Shown here: one piece after another, positions 34,595-43,800 of the stretch | Position numbering within the stretch: position 1 is the first letter of the stretch | Layout of the letters: the number at the start of each line of letters is the position of its first letter | From: Flavobacteriales bacterium | GTDB lineage: Bacteria > Bacteroidota > Bacteroidia > Flavobacteriales_C > GCA-002722245 | Reading direction: 5' to 3' | Assembly: GCA_023251095.1 (NCBI GenBank) | Contig: JAHEZL010000003.1 | Location: forward strand, 146,696 to 210,695 | DNA: 64,000 nt | The notes under the pieces: generated by a model | The model's input: only the letters and a program-made list of their open reading frames with translations | Told to the model about the DNA's origin: nothing | The model's database searches: none | Made by a program: the position numbers and the translations under genes

Positions 34595-35311
34595 ATGAAC
34601 ACAAAATTCTTTTTCTGCTTAAGTGTTTTAATAGCTGCCTTTTCGTGTAATGAAGATACTTCGGTAAATATCAGTAATGAAGTATCGAAAAATAATGTTC
34701 AAGTTAGTTCGGTGGTCAGTGATTCGATAGAATGCTCTTTTGATAATGAAGTACTTTCTTTGGGAGAGGGAATTGTCATTGTTCCTGAAAAATTTGAAAT
34801 ATTCAATGACAGTTTGCTGACCGATACATTTTCGGCAAAAAACATGTATTCCGATAATTGCAGTGGTATTTGCTCAAAGTTTTATAAGCCGGATTATGGT
34901 ATTATGCATTTTGTCTGTCTTAGAAAAACAAAAAATGCATATGAAATCATAGTTAATCAATCAGAGATAAAATATTTTCCTAAAACGACAGAGTACATAT
35001 TTGAAAATTGGAATGATTATATTATTAATTCTTACGGAATAAGAAGAAAGAAAGAGCAGCCACTCATGCAATTTCCTGAAGAAAGCTCAGATACATTATT
35101 GGTCCCTAATGGGTATGATATGTTTTGTCCAATTGAAATAAAAAAGGATTGGGTTAAGGTTAAATGTGACTGCTTTTATAATGAGGAGCAAAATGAACAG
35201 ACTGGGGAACCCTGCAGTTCTTATATAAATAAGTGTAAAAATCCTTTAACAGGTTGGATACGTTGGAAAAAAGGAAGTCAATTACTCGTTGATATTTTTC
35301 TGCTGCCGTAA
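34595..35311 (+). CDS. Small lipoprotein of unknown function
   Basis: A 238-residue lipoprotein from the ATG at 34595 (MNTKFFFCLSVLIAAFSC; lipidated C18). A TTG at 34577 would add six residues and no benefit. The mature part has six cysteines, including CSGIC and CDCF, suggesting disulfides, plus LFCPIEIKKDWVKVKCDCF-like strands that hint at an SH3-like fold near the end (WIRWKKGSQLLVDIFLLP). I do not recognise the family. The codon use looks more AT-rich than dnaE next door. Neighbours give no clue. Confidence 0.7.
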   Translation: MNTKFFFCLSVLIAAFSCNEDTSVNISNEVSKNNVQVSSVVSDSIECSFDNEVLSLGEGIVIVPEKFEIFNDSLLTDTFSAKNMYSDNCSGICSKFYKPDYGIMHFVCLRKTKNAYEIIVNQSEIKYFPKTTEYIFENWNDYIINSYGIRRKKEQPLMQFPEESSDTLLVPNGYDMFCPIEIKKDWVKVKCDCFYNEEQNEQTGEPCSSYINKCKNPLTGWIRWKKGSQLLVDIFLLP

Positions 35312-35384
35312 TCTTCTTCATTACTTTTCAACACTCCTTTTCTTCCACCTCTTTCTTCCGTATTTTTAAACCTTCAACTCCGCT

Positions 35385-38300
35385 ATGTATTTAATCTTCG
35401 ATACCGAAACAACTGGTTTGCCGCGTAACTGGAATGCTCCGATTACAGATACCGACAACTGGCCGCGTTGCGTGCAAATTGCCTGGCAATTGCACGATGA
35501 TATGGGAAGATTGGTGGAGCACAAAGATTATCTGATTCGTCCCGAAGGTTTTAATATTCCTTTTGATGCGGAAAGAGTTCACGGAATTTCAACGGAATTA
35601 GCCGAAGAGCAAGGTGTGGATTTGCAAATGGTGCTGGAGGATTTCAATCGCGCTTTATCGCTTTGTAAATTTGTAGTGGGACAAAATCTCGGTTTCGACC
35701 TTAAAATCATGGGTTGTGAATTGCACCGGAAAAACGTGCAATCTTCATTGTTAGAAAAACCTGTTTTAGATACATGTACAGAAATAACAGCAACGATGTG
35801 TCAGTTGCCGGGCGGACGAGGCGGGAAATTCAAACTGCCAACTTTAACGGAATTGCACTTTCATTTATTCGGACAAAAATTTGAAGAGGCCCACAACGCT
35901 ACTGCCGACGTGGAAGCAACAACACGTTGCTTTTTTGAATTGCTGCGTTTAGGCTATTTTCCTACGCAACAATTACAAGCGCCGGAATCTTATTTAGAAG
36001 CTTTTCAAACTTTCAATACTTCTGCGATTGCACTCGCAGGATTGCAACACGTCAACCTGAAAGAAGAAAGCGAAAAAGTAAAAAAACAGAAATCGAAAGG
36101 GGAAGTTAAAGAGGAAGTTGAAATTGATTCTTCTGTTTTAATTGATGTTCCTTTTTCACATTTACACAATCACACACAATATTCAATTCTGCAATCTACA
36201 ACGGAAGTAGAAGATCTGGTGAAAAAAGCTGCCGACATGAATATGCCGGCTGTGGCCCTCACTGATTTGGGGAATATGATGGCGGCTTTTGATTTTGTGA
36301 CGGCTCTCAAAAAACACAACGACAACATCGCCAAACAAAAAAAGGAAGCCGAAGAAAAAGGAGAACCTTTCACAAAAAACTTTCTCAAAGGTATAGTAGG
36401 TTGTGAGTTTCATGTTTGTAAAGACAGAAAAAACAAAACGGTAAAAGACAATGGTTATCAGATTCCGATGATAGCTAAAAATAAAAAAGGCTATCACAAT
36501 TTAGCCAAACTTTCTTCCTCGGGATTCATTGAAGGATCGTACTATGTGCCGCGTATCGATAAGGATGTTTTACTGCAATTAAAATCGGATATTATTGTTT
36601 TCACCGGCGGACTCAAAGGTGAAATTGCCGACCTGATTTTAAACGTTGGTGAGCGTCAGGCAGAAGAAGCTTTTTTGTGGTGGAAGGAACAATTCGGTGA
36701 TGATTTTTATGCGCAACTCACTCGTCACGGACTAGAAGAGGAAAACCGTGTAAACGATACGCTGCTTAAGTTTTGTAAAACGCATGGTGTAAAATATTTT
36801 GCGGCCAACGAAACTTTCTATCTCAATAAAGAAGACGCCAATGCGCACGATATTTTGCTGTGCGTAAAAGAAGGTGAAAAGAAAAGTACACCCATCGGAC
36901 GAGGCAGAGGTTTTCGTTACGGTTTCCCCAACGATGAATATTATTTCAAGTCGCAGGAAGAGATGAAAACTCTTTTCAAAGACTTACCTGAAGCGATTAT
37001 TACCACTAATGAAATTGTAGATAAAATTGAATCTTACAAATTGGCTGCAGATGTTTTACTGCCTAAGTTTGAGATTCCCGAAGAATTTAAAAATCCGGAA
37101 GATATAGCAGATGGCGGTAAGCGCGGTGAAAATGCGTACTTACTTTTTCTCACCAATGTTGGCGCGAAAAAACGCTATCCTGAAATCACTTCCGAAATTC
37201 AGGAGCGTTTGACTTTTGAATTGGATACAATTGCAAAATCCGGTTATCCGGGATACTTTTTAATTGTTCAGGATTTCATTGCAAAGGCTCGTGAAATGGG
37301 TGTTTCGGTGGGGCCGGGTCGTGGTTCTGCTGCGGGATCAGCGGTGGCGTATTGCACGGGAATCACCAATGTTGATCCGATTAAATACGATTTACTTTTT
37401 GAGAGATTCCTGAATCCGGAAAGGGTTTCATTGCCCGATATTGATATTGACTTTGACGATGAGGGCCGACAAAAAGTGATTGATTACGTGATCAATAAAT
37501 ACGGATCGAGTCAGGTGGCACAAATTATTACCTACGGTACAATGGCCGCCAAATCATCGATTCGGGATACCGGAAGAGTTTTGGATTTGCCTTTGTTTGA
37601 TACCGATCGTATTTCCAAGTTGGTGCCGAATATGAAGCTCAACAAACTGTTCTCCATGGATGAAAAGCAGTTGAAAGAGGCTTTGAATGGTGATGAGGTG
37701 GAGATGGCAAAACGCTTGAAAGAAATTTACGGGAAAGATGATTTGGAGGGACAAACTTTGCGTCAGGCAAGGATTTTAGAAGGTTCAGTTCGTAATACCG
37801 GCATTCATGCTTGCGGTGTTATCATTACGCCGAGCGACATTAGAGAATTACTTCCTGTAGCAACGGCAAAGGATTCCGAGATGTGGTGTACGCAGTTTGA
37901 CAACTCGGTGGTGGAAAGTGCGGGCCTCCTTAAAATGGACTTTCTCGGATTAAAAACTTTAACGCTCATTAAGGATGCTATCGTGATTATTAAAGATCGT
38001 CACGGCATTCAAATAGATATTGATGAAATTCCTTTGGATGATGAACTGACGTACAAACTTTTCCAAAAAGGTGAAACGGTTGGAATTTTCCAGTATGAGT
38101 CGCCCGGTATGCAAAAGCATATGAAGGATTTGAAACCTACGGTGTTTGCGGATTTGATTGCCATGAATGCTTTGTATCGTCCGGGTCCGATTGAATATAT
38201 TCCTTCCTTTATCAAAAGAAAACACGGTGTGGAAGAAATCACTTATGACCTCGCCGACATGGAAGAATACCTCAAGGAAACTTACGGTATCACGGTGTAT

Positions 38301-39749
38301 CAGGAGCAGGTGATGTTGCTGTCGCAAAAGCTGGCGGGCTTTACCAAAGGTGAAGCCGACGTTTTGCGTAAGGCGATGGGAAAAAAACAACGCGATGTGT
38401 TGGATAAAATGCGTCCGAAATTTATTGAGAAAGGAAAAGCAAAAGGTCATGGGGAAACTCAGCTCGCGAAAATATGGAAAGACTGGGAAGCCTTTGCTGC
38501 CTATGCTTTCAATAAATCGCATTCTACCTGTTATGCTTTAATTGCGTATCAAACGGCTTATTTAAAAGCACATTATCCGGCCGAATATATGGCGTCGGTG
38601 TTGAGTAACAATATGAATAACATCAGCGAGGTGACTTTCTTTATGGAAGAGTGCATGCGCATGGGAACTCCTGTGTTGGGGCCCGATGTAAATGAGTCGG
38701 TGTATAAATTTACGGTGAATACAAGTGGTGCTATCCGTTTCGGATTGGGAGCGATAAAAGGAGTAGGGGAAGGTGCTGTGGAATCCATCGTTGATGAAAG
38801 AAAAAAGAACGGAGCCTTCAAAAATATTTTTGATATGACCAAGCGCATCAACCTGCGCGCGGCAAACAAAAAGTGCATGGAAAACTTAGTGTTGGCGGGT
38901 GGTTTCGATTGTTTCAAAGGAACGCATCGCGCACAATATTTTTTCAAAGCGAATGAAAAAGATTCTACTTTTTTAGAGAAGTCGATTAAGTACGGATTGC
39001 AATTACAAAACGATGAAGGCTCACATCAGCAATCTTTGTTTGGTGCTGAAAGTGCTGTGGATTTACCCGTTCCGCCAATTCCGAGATGCGAAGAGTGGTC
39101 GAATATTCAGGCGTTAAATCAGGAAAAGGAAGTGGTTGGAATTTTTATTTCCGGACATCCTTTAAATGATTTCCGTTTGGAAATCGACAATTTTGTGAAC
39201 AGTAATTTCCAGCAGGTGAACGAAGATTTGATGCGTTATAAAAATCGCGATTTGTCTTTTGCAGGTGTTGTTACAGAGGTATCGGAGAAAGTAAGTAAAA
39301 ATGGAAATCACTTCGGGATTCTGGCCATGGAGGATTACACAGCGTCGTACAAGTTTTTCCTTTTTGGTGAAGATTATCTCAAGTACCGTCGCTATTTAGT
39401 GATGGGATCTTTCCTTTATATTAAAACAAAAGTTCAGCCGCGTAAATTCAATCAGGATGAAATGGAGTTGAAGGTGAACAACATTGAATTGCTTTCTGAT
39501 TTGCGCGAGAAGCTGGTGAAATCAATTACTTTGAGGCTCGATATTAAAAATTTAACGGAGAAATATTTAGAAGAACTCACTCAGCTTTTCGAGAAGCATC
39601 CGGGGGAGTGCCGCATTAAATTCAACGTGGTTGATCCCATCGAGAAAATTACGATTGAAATGCCGTCGCGCACAAAAAAAATCAATTTGAATAATGATTT
39701 CATCAGTGAGGTGAAAAAGAAATTTCAGTTGGAGTTGAAGATTAATTAA
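35385..39749 (+). CDS. dnaE: DNA polymerase III alpha subunit with N-terminal exonuclease domain
   Basis: The replicative polymerase, 1454 residues. Residues 1-210 are a DnaQ-like 3'-5' exonuclease: FDTETTG (D6, E8), VGQNLGFDLK and HNATADVEAT carry the acidic residues and histidine. A charged linker leads to the PHP domain (SHLHNHTQYSIL, about 255; ALTDLGNM, about 292), where the usual TDHG has L for H, suggesting a weakened metal site. The polymerase aspartates are in LPDIDIDFDD (about 684) and KMDFLGLKTL (about 851). QQSLFG near 1215 fits a clamp-binding motif, and an OB fold follows (FAGVVTEVSEKVSKNGNHFG). This fusion is known from other Bacteroidota, so it carries its own proofreading. 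Confidence 0.96.
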   Translation: MYLIFDTETTGLPRNWNAPITDTDNWPRCVQIAWQLHDDMGRLVEHKDYLIRPEGFNIPFDAERVHGISTELAEEQGVDLQMVLEDFNRALSLCKFVVGQNLGFDLKIMGCELHRKNVQSSLLEKPVLDTCTEITATMCQLPGGRGGKFKLPTLTELHFHLFGQKFEEAHNATADVEATTRCFFELLRLGYFPTQQLQAPESYLEAFQTFNTSAIALAGLQHVNLKEESEKVKKQKSKGEVKEEVEIDSSVLIDVPFSHLHNHTQYSILQSTTEVEDLVKKAADMNMPAVALTDLGNMMAAFDFVTALKKHNDNIAKQKKEAEEKGEPFTKNFLKGIVGCEFHVCKDRKNKTVKDNGYQIPMIAKNKKGYHNLAKLSSSGFIEGSYYVPRIDKDVLLQLKSDIIVFTGGLKGEIADLILNVGERQAEEAFLWWKEQFGDDFYAQLTRHGLEEENRVNDTLLKFCKTHGVKYFAANETFYLNKEDANAHDILLCVKEGEKKSTPIGRGRGFRYGFPNDEYYFKSQEEMKTLFKDLPEAIITTNEIVDKIESYKLAADVLLPKFEIPEEFKNPEDIADGGKRGENAYLLFLTNVGAKKRYPEITSEIQERLTFELDTIAKSGYPGYFLIVQDFIAKAREMGVSVGPGRGSAAGSAVAYCTGITNVDPIKYDLLFERFLNPERVSLPDIDIDFDDEGRQKVIDYVINKYGSSQVAQIITYGTMAAKSSIRDTGRVLDLPLFDTDRISKLVPNMKLNKLFSMDEKQLKEALNGDEVEMAKRLKEIYGKDDLEGQTLRQARILEGSVRNTGIHACGVIITPSDIRELLPVATAKDSEMWCTQFDNSVVESAGLLKMDFLGLKTLTLIKDAIVIIKDRHGIQIDIDEIPLDDELTYKLFQKGETVGIFQYESPGMQKHMKDLKPTVFADLIAMNALYRPGPIEYIPSFIKRKHGVEEITYDLADMEEYLKETYGITVYQEQVMLLSQKLAGFTKGEADVLRKAMGKKQRDVLDKMRPKFIEKGKAKGHGETQLAKIWKDWEAFAAYAFNKSHSTCYALIAYQTAYLKAHYPAEYMASVLSNNMNNISEVTFFMEECMRMGTPVLGPDVNESVYKFTVNTSGAIRFGLGAIKGVGEGAVESIVDERKKNGAFKNIFDMTKRINLRAANKKCMENLVLAGGFDCFKGTHRAQYFFKANEKDSTFLEKSIKYGLQLQNDEGSHQQSLFGAESAVDLPVPPIPRCEEWSNIQALNQEKEVVGIFISGHPLNDFRLEIDNFVNSNFQQVNEDLMRYKNRDLSFAGVVTEVSEKVSKNGNHFGILAMEDYTASYKFFLFGEDYLKYRRYLVMGSFLYIKTKVQPRKFNQDEMELKVNNIELLSDLREKLVKSITLRLDIKNLTEKYLEELTQLFEKHPGECRIKFNVVDPIEKITIEMPSRTKKINLNNDFISEVKKKFQLELKIN

Positions 39750-39750
39750 T

Positions 39751-39778
39751 AAAAAACAGCCCCGTTTTCGCGAGGCTG
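39751..39778 (-). terminator. Terminator for the T9SS gene at 39806
   Basis: Read on the minus strand: CAGCC ... GGCTG stem with a 12-base inner part (further CG/CG pairs), followed by six T (the A-run 39751-39756). It lies between the dnaE stop and the convergent T9SS gene. Confidence 0.75.
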
Positions 39779-39805
39779 CCACTTACTCATTAGAATAAAT
39801 ACCAT

Positions 39806-40777
39806 TTACAACTTAATCAATTTGAATTGACTTTGTTGTTGATCATGGTAAACCTTTACAAAGTAAAGTCCGCTTGTAATCTCTGTTCCGGAGAAAGAAA
39901 TATTATTAGTGTTGTAGTAAGTTTTCACAAGTCGGCCATTGCTATCGTAAATTGTAATTTGCTCGAGTGTTTGTGAAAAATTCAATTCATCATTTACAGG
40001 GTTCGGATAATATTGAATCGCAGCAACTTCCTGATTTTTTAAGGAAGTAGGCATTTCACTATTGTTGTACATAACAGTTTTTGTTAGAGAATTATCATCC
40101 CATGCAATAGAAAACAAAGGTATTTTGCTGTTTTGGGTATACCAGTCGTAAGAGATTTCTACTATTTTATTGCTCCAGCTTCCTCCGATGCCTCCGGCAG
40201 ATTCTGTAATACTGTCGATTGTTACCAATCGTAGCACAGAAAAAGTTCCGGTGGACAATTTCAAAGTGCCGTAAGCATCTGCGGTCACAGTAGATTTAGT
40301 GCTTTGAGAGTAAGCACCTATATTGAGGAGCGCATCATCTGTATAAGAATCACCAAAAGTAAAAGGGTAAACTGCGTAAAGAAGGTAATCAGTATATTCG
40401 ACATAGCTTGTGTCCTGAGGAAAACCCAGTGCTATTGCTTGTAGGGAATCATTACTCGTTTGAAAAAACATGCTTCCGTCTACATCATTAATATCTAGAA
40501 AAATATCGGCTCTTCCGTTTAAAGTATCGGTAAATAAAGATTGGTTTACCGACTTCCACGCATAATTGTTTTCTATTCCTTGCAGGTTCAAGGATGAAAA
40601 ATCCCAGCTAACATTTGCACCGGAATTCCCTTCATTTACATTGTTGTTGCTGAACTCAATCACTTTAAAATGATCTCCTGCCACAGGCATGTTTTTTCCT
40701 TTAGTCAGCTGAATTTGTGTCATTGCAGGAAGCGTCAGCATAAGCGACAATCCCAATAATTTCAATTTAGTTTTCAT
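39806..40777 (-). CDS. Secreted T9SS type A protein, unknown mature domain
   Basis: A 323-residue exported protein (signal peptide ends near AMTQ). Residues about 22-245 form a strand-rich domain I do not recognise, with GANVSWDFSSLN, FGFPQDTSYVEYTDYLLYA-like strands and TDAYGTLKLSTGTFSVLRL; this resembles proteins annotated only as T9SS cargo in Bacteroidota. The end is a T9SS type A sorting domain: IQYYPNPVNDELNFS, IYDSNGRLVKTYY, ITSGLYFVKVYH and FKLIKL. Its upstream region shares the TCGCTAT word and a CTAACCAAAAC leader with neighbouring secreted-protein genes. Confidence 0.82.
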   Translation of the reverse strand: MKTKLKLLGLSLMLTLPAMTQIQLTKGKNMPVAGDHFKVIEFSNNNVNEGNSGANVSWDFSSLNLQGIENNYAWKSVNQSLFTDTLNGRADIFLDINDVDGSMFFQTSNDSLQAIALGFPQDTSYVEYTDYLLYAVYPFTFGDSYTDDALLNIGAYSQSTKSTVTADAYGTLKLSTGTFSVLRLVTIDSITESAGGIGGSWSNKIVEISYDWYTQNSKIPLFSIAWDDNSLTKTVMYNNSEMPTSLKNQEVAAIQYYPNPVNDELNFSQTLEQITIYDSNGRLVKTYYNTNNISFSGTEITSGLYFVKVYHDQQQSQFKLIKL

Positions 40778-40877
40778 AGTCTACTTTGGTTTTGGTTAGT
40801 ATAAAAAACACAAAGCAGATTGTTCCCGGATAAAAGATAAATAAGTTAAGTAAGTGCGAATAAACAAAAAATGAAAT

Positions 40878-40889
40878 TTATAGCGACTT
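40878..40889 (-). promoter_or_regulatory. TCGCTAT-type upstream motif, divergent copy (gene at 39806)
   Basis: AAGTCGCTATAA on the minus strand, overlapping the stop of the giant gene and about 106 bases upstream of the ATG at 40777. Farther from the start than the three closer matches. Confidence 0.35.
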
Positions 40890-43800
40890 AATAAAGCACT
40901 GTTACTCTCCCTATTTTTTCTTTTGTTATTTTTTTTCCGTCGCCTTTGTTAATGCTGTAAAAGACCTTCCATACATAAACATCCTGTTGCACCAACTGTC
41001 CGTTGTAAGTGCCATTCCAGCCATTGTTGAAATTATCCGACTCGAATATTTTTTCGCCCCAGCGATTGAAAACCATCAGGCGGAAATCATCTATGAAGTT
41101 TCCTTCGGCTTTGAATATTTCATTTTTATTATCGCCGTTCGGAGTGAAAGCATTTGGAATAAACAAAGTGGATTCGCAGTATTCAGTCAGTGTGATTTCA
41201 TCTTTTGAAGTACACTTGCCTAGTGTGATGCTGAGGGTGTAAGTTCCTTTTTCTTTTACTTTAATGGCATTGCCGTTGTTGCCGTTGCTCCATGTGTAGG
41301 TGTACGGATCTCTTAAATCGGTAGAAAGAGTAACAGCATCTTCTTCTTCAAAACAATATGTTTTTTTGATGTTTTGATTCAGGAATTTTTCGGGCATAGA
41401 AACTACATCTACAAAAACTTCATCTTCGCTGCTGCAACCGCCATCACTTACCTTTACATGATAAATCCCTTTGTTTTTTACAGTGATGTTTGCGCTGTTT
41501 TCTGTGGTGTTCCATATAAAGGTCATGCCCGGATTTTGCGCATTCAGCGTTTGCGTTTCTCCTTCACAAATGCTTAAAGTATCTTCTCCGCCGGCGAGAT
41601 CAACGGCAGGGTGTTTTTTAAATGCAACTACAATAGTATCGCTGTTTTCACAAGCGTAAGAATTGCTTGCGTGCAAAATATAAGTTCCACCCTGAGTAAT
41701 TGTTTTTGAAGCAGGCTCTGTATTTCCGTTCCATTGGTAAATGGCATTGGTATCAATATTTTTAGGAGCTACAGTGATAATTTCTCCTTCACATTTAGTG
41801 ATGTCGGCGCCTAAAATAATTTCGGGTTTCGGATTTTCTGCTACGCTAACAGCAATTGAATTTTTACAAGAGCTGACAGTATTTATTATTTTCACCTCAT
41901 AAGTACCTCCTTTGGAAACAGAGATGGTTTCAGTGTTTTGTGCATTCATCAACCACAGGTAAGAATAAGGTCCACTGAGTTTTTTTCCTATCACAGTTTG
42001 ATCGCCTGTGCAAATATTTGCGCTAGTTGCTATGCTGCTCACATCGGGTAACGGATGAACAGTGAGCAGCATACTGTCGCTTCCTTTACAACCATTTTTA
42101 TCGTCTATCACCACGCCATAAATCCCCGAAGTTTTAACAGTGATGTATTGTTTGTTTTCATTGGTGTTCCAGCTGATGTTGTAATTGTTGTCGTCATAAC
42201 CTGCATTGAGTTTTAAATCTTCGCCTTCGCAAAGCACAGCATCATTCAGCTTTACAGAAAGAAAAGAACTTTTTTTCAGACACAAACTATCCATGCCTTT
42301 GCATCCGTTTGCGTCGCTAACCACCACACGGTACCAACCTTCTGTACTGATATTGTTGATGGTATTTGCCTGAGGAGTGCCATTCCATGTATAAGTGAAA
42401 GTGCCGCTGCCACCGCTTGTTGCTGCAGTGAGAGAAACTTTTCCTGTAGCGCAAATAGTGAGCGTATCTTTTCCGAGGTCAACAGTGATAGGCTGACCGA
42501 TGTTCACCACAATAGTATCGCTGCCTTTGCATCCGCTCGCATTTTCAATATTCACTATGTAAGTTCCCGAAGTGTTTACAATAATAGTTGAAATAGCAGA
42601 TCCGCTGGGATTCCATGCATAAGAAGAAAATCCACTGCCTGCATTTAAAGTGATGCTGCCTGAACAAAGCGTAGTATCCTTTCCTAAATTCACTTTTAAA
42701 TTGCTGCTAATATTCACATTAATAGAATCGGAAGAAGAGCAGCCAGTAGCATTTTTTACTGTCACTTTATATTTTCCGGAAGTGCTAGCAATGTTGCTTG
42801 CTGTAGTTTTTCCATCGTTCCATAAATAGGAGTTGTAGCCATTGCCTGCATTTAAAGTTAAGGATCCCGAACAAAGAGAAGTATCGGCAGGGCCAATATT
42901 TACAAGTGTTATAGGATCAATATCAATTTTTGCAAAGCCCGTTCCGTTCGCTTTGCATTTCCCACTCACTACGCTGTCCACTACATAAGTGCCTGCTTTT
43001 TTTGCGTAAAATTTATAAGGGGAAGTACTCGCGGTTACTTTATTTTGTTTGCTGCCGTCGTTGATGTAAATAGTATAAGGAGCGCTTCCTGTCAATTGAA
43101 TACTTATTTGTGCAGAGTCGCCGTTGCATATTTTTTTACTGCCTGAAATAGCAGCAGCGGGTGTTGCGCAAGTGTCGTTACAAATTTCCAGAATATCGGT
43201 GAGCAGGGTATCGCAGGTTCCGCTGGCGATGTGAAATATGGTGTACTGTCCTTTTTTTACAGGAGCCGACGCAACAATGTAAGAAGCTGCACTAATGTTT
43301 TGTATTGTTTTATTTACACCGGTAGGATCGGTGTAGGAGATGCTCCATGGTGCTGAGCCATTGCTGAATTTAACTACTACGTCGCCTTCTTTCTGGCAAT
43401 CCGTCTGGCATTTGCCAACGTCTTTCTTTTCCCATTCGGCTTTGGGATGTAATTTTTTTCTTACAGTTGCGCTGCTGTTGTGGCAATTTAAAAACACGTC
43501 ACCATTGGCATCTTTGATAGAAATCACTTTGTATTCTCCGGGTTTGGAAACATGTAAAACATCAGTAGGTGTACTTACACCGCTGCGTGTGATGATATTT
43601 CCGTTGGGATCTTTTACCGAATAAGTAAAAGGAGCAGTACCGTATAATTTCACCCAAAGTTCAGTGGATTCACCGTCGCAAATAGGAGATTTATTCCATT
43701 CCAATGCGGCGGTAGGTGAACCGCAGGCCTGTGCAAAATAAACTTGTCCCAAACCTTTTTCAGCGCTGTAAGCAGGAAAGGCCAGTACCATGGCGTCAAT

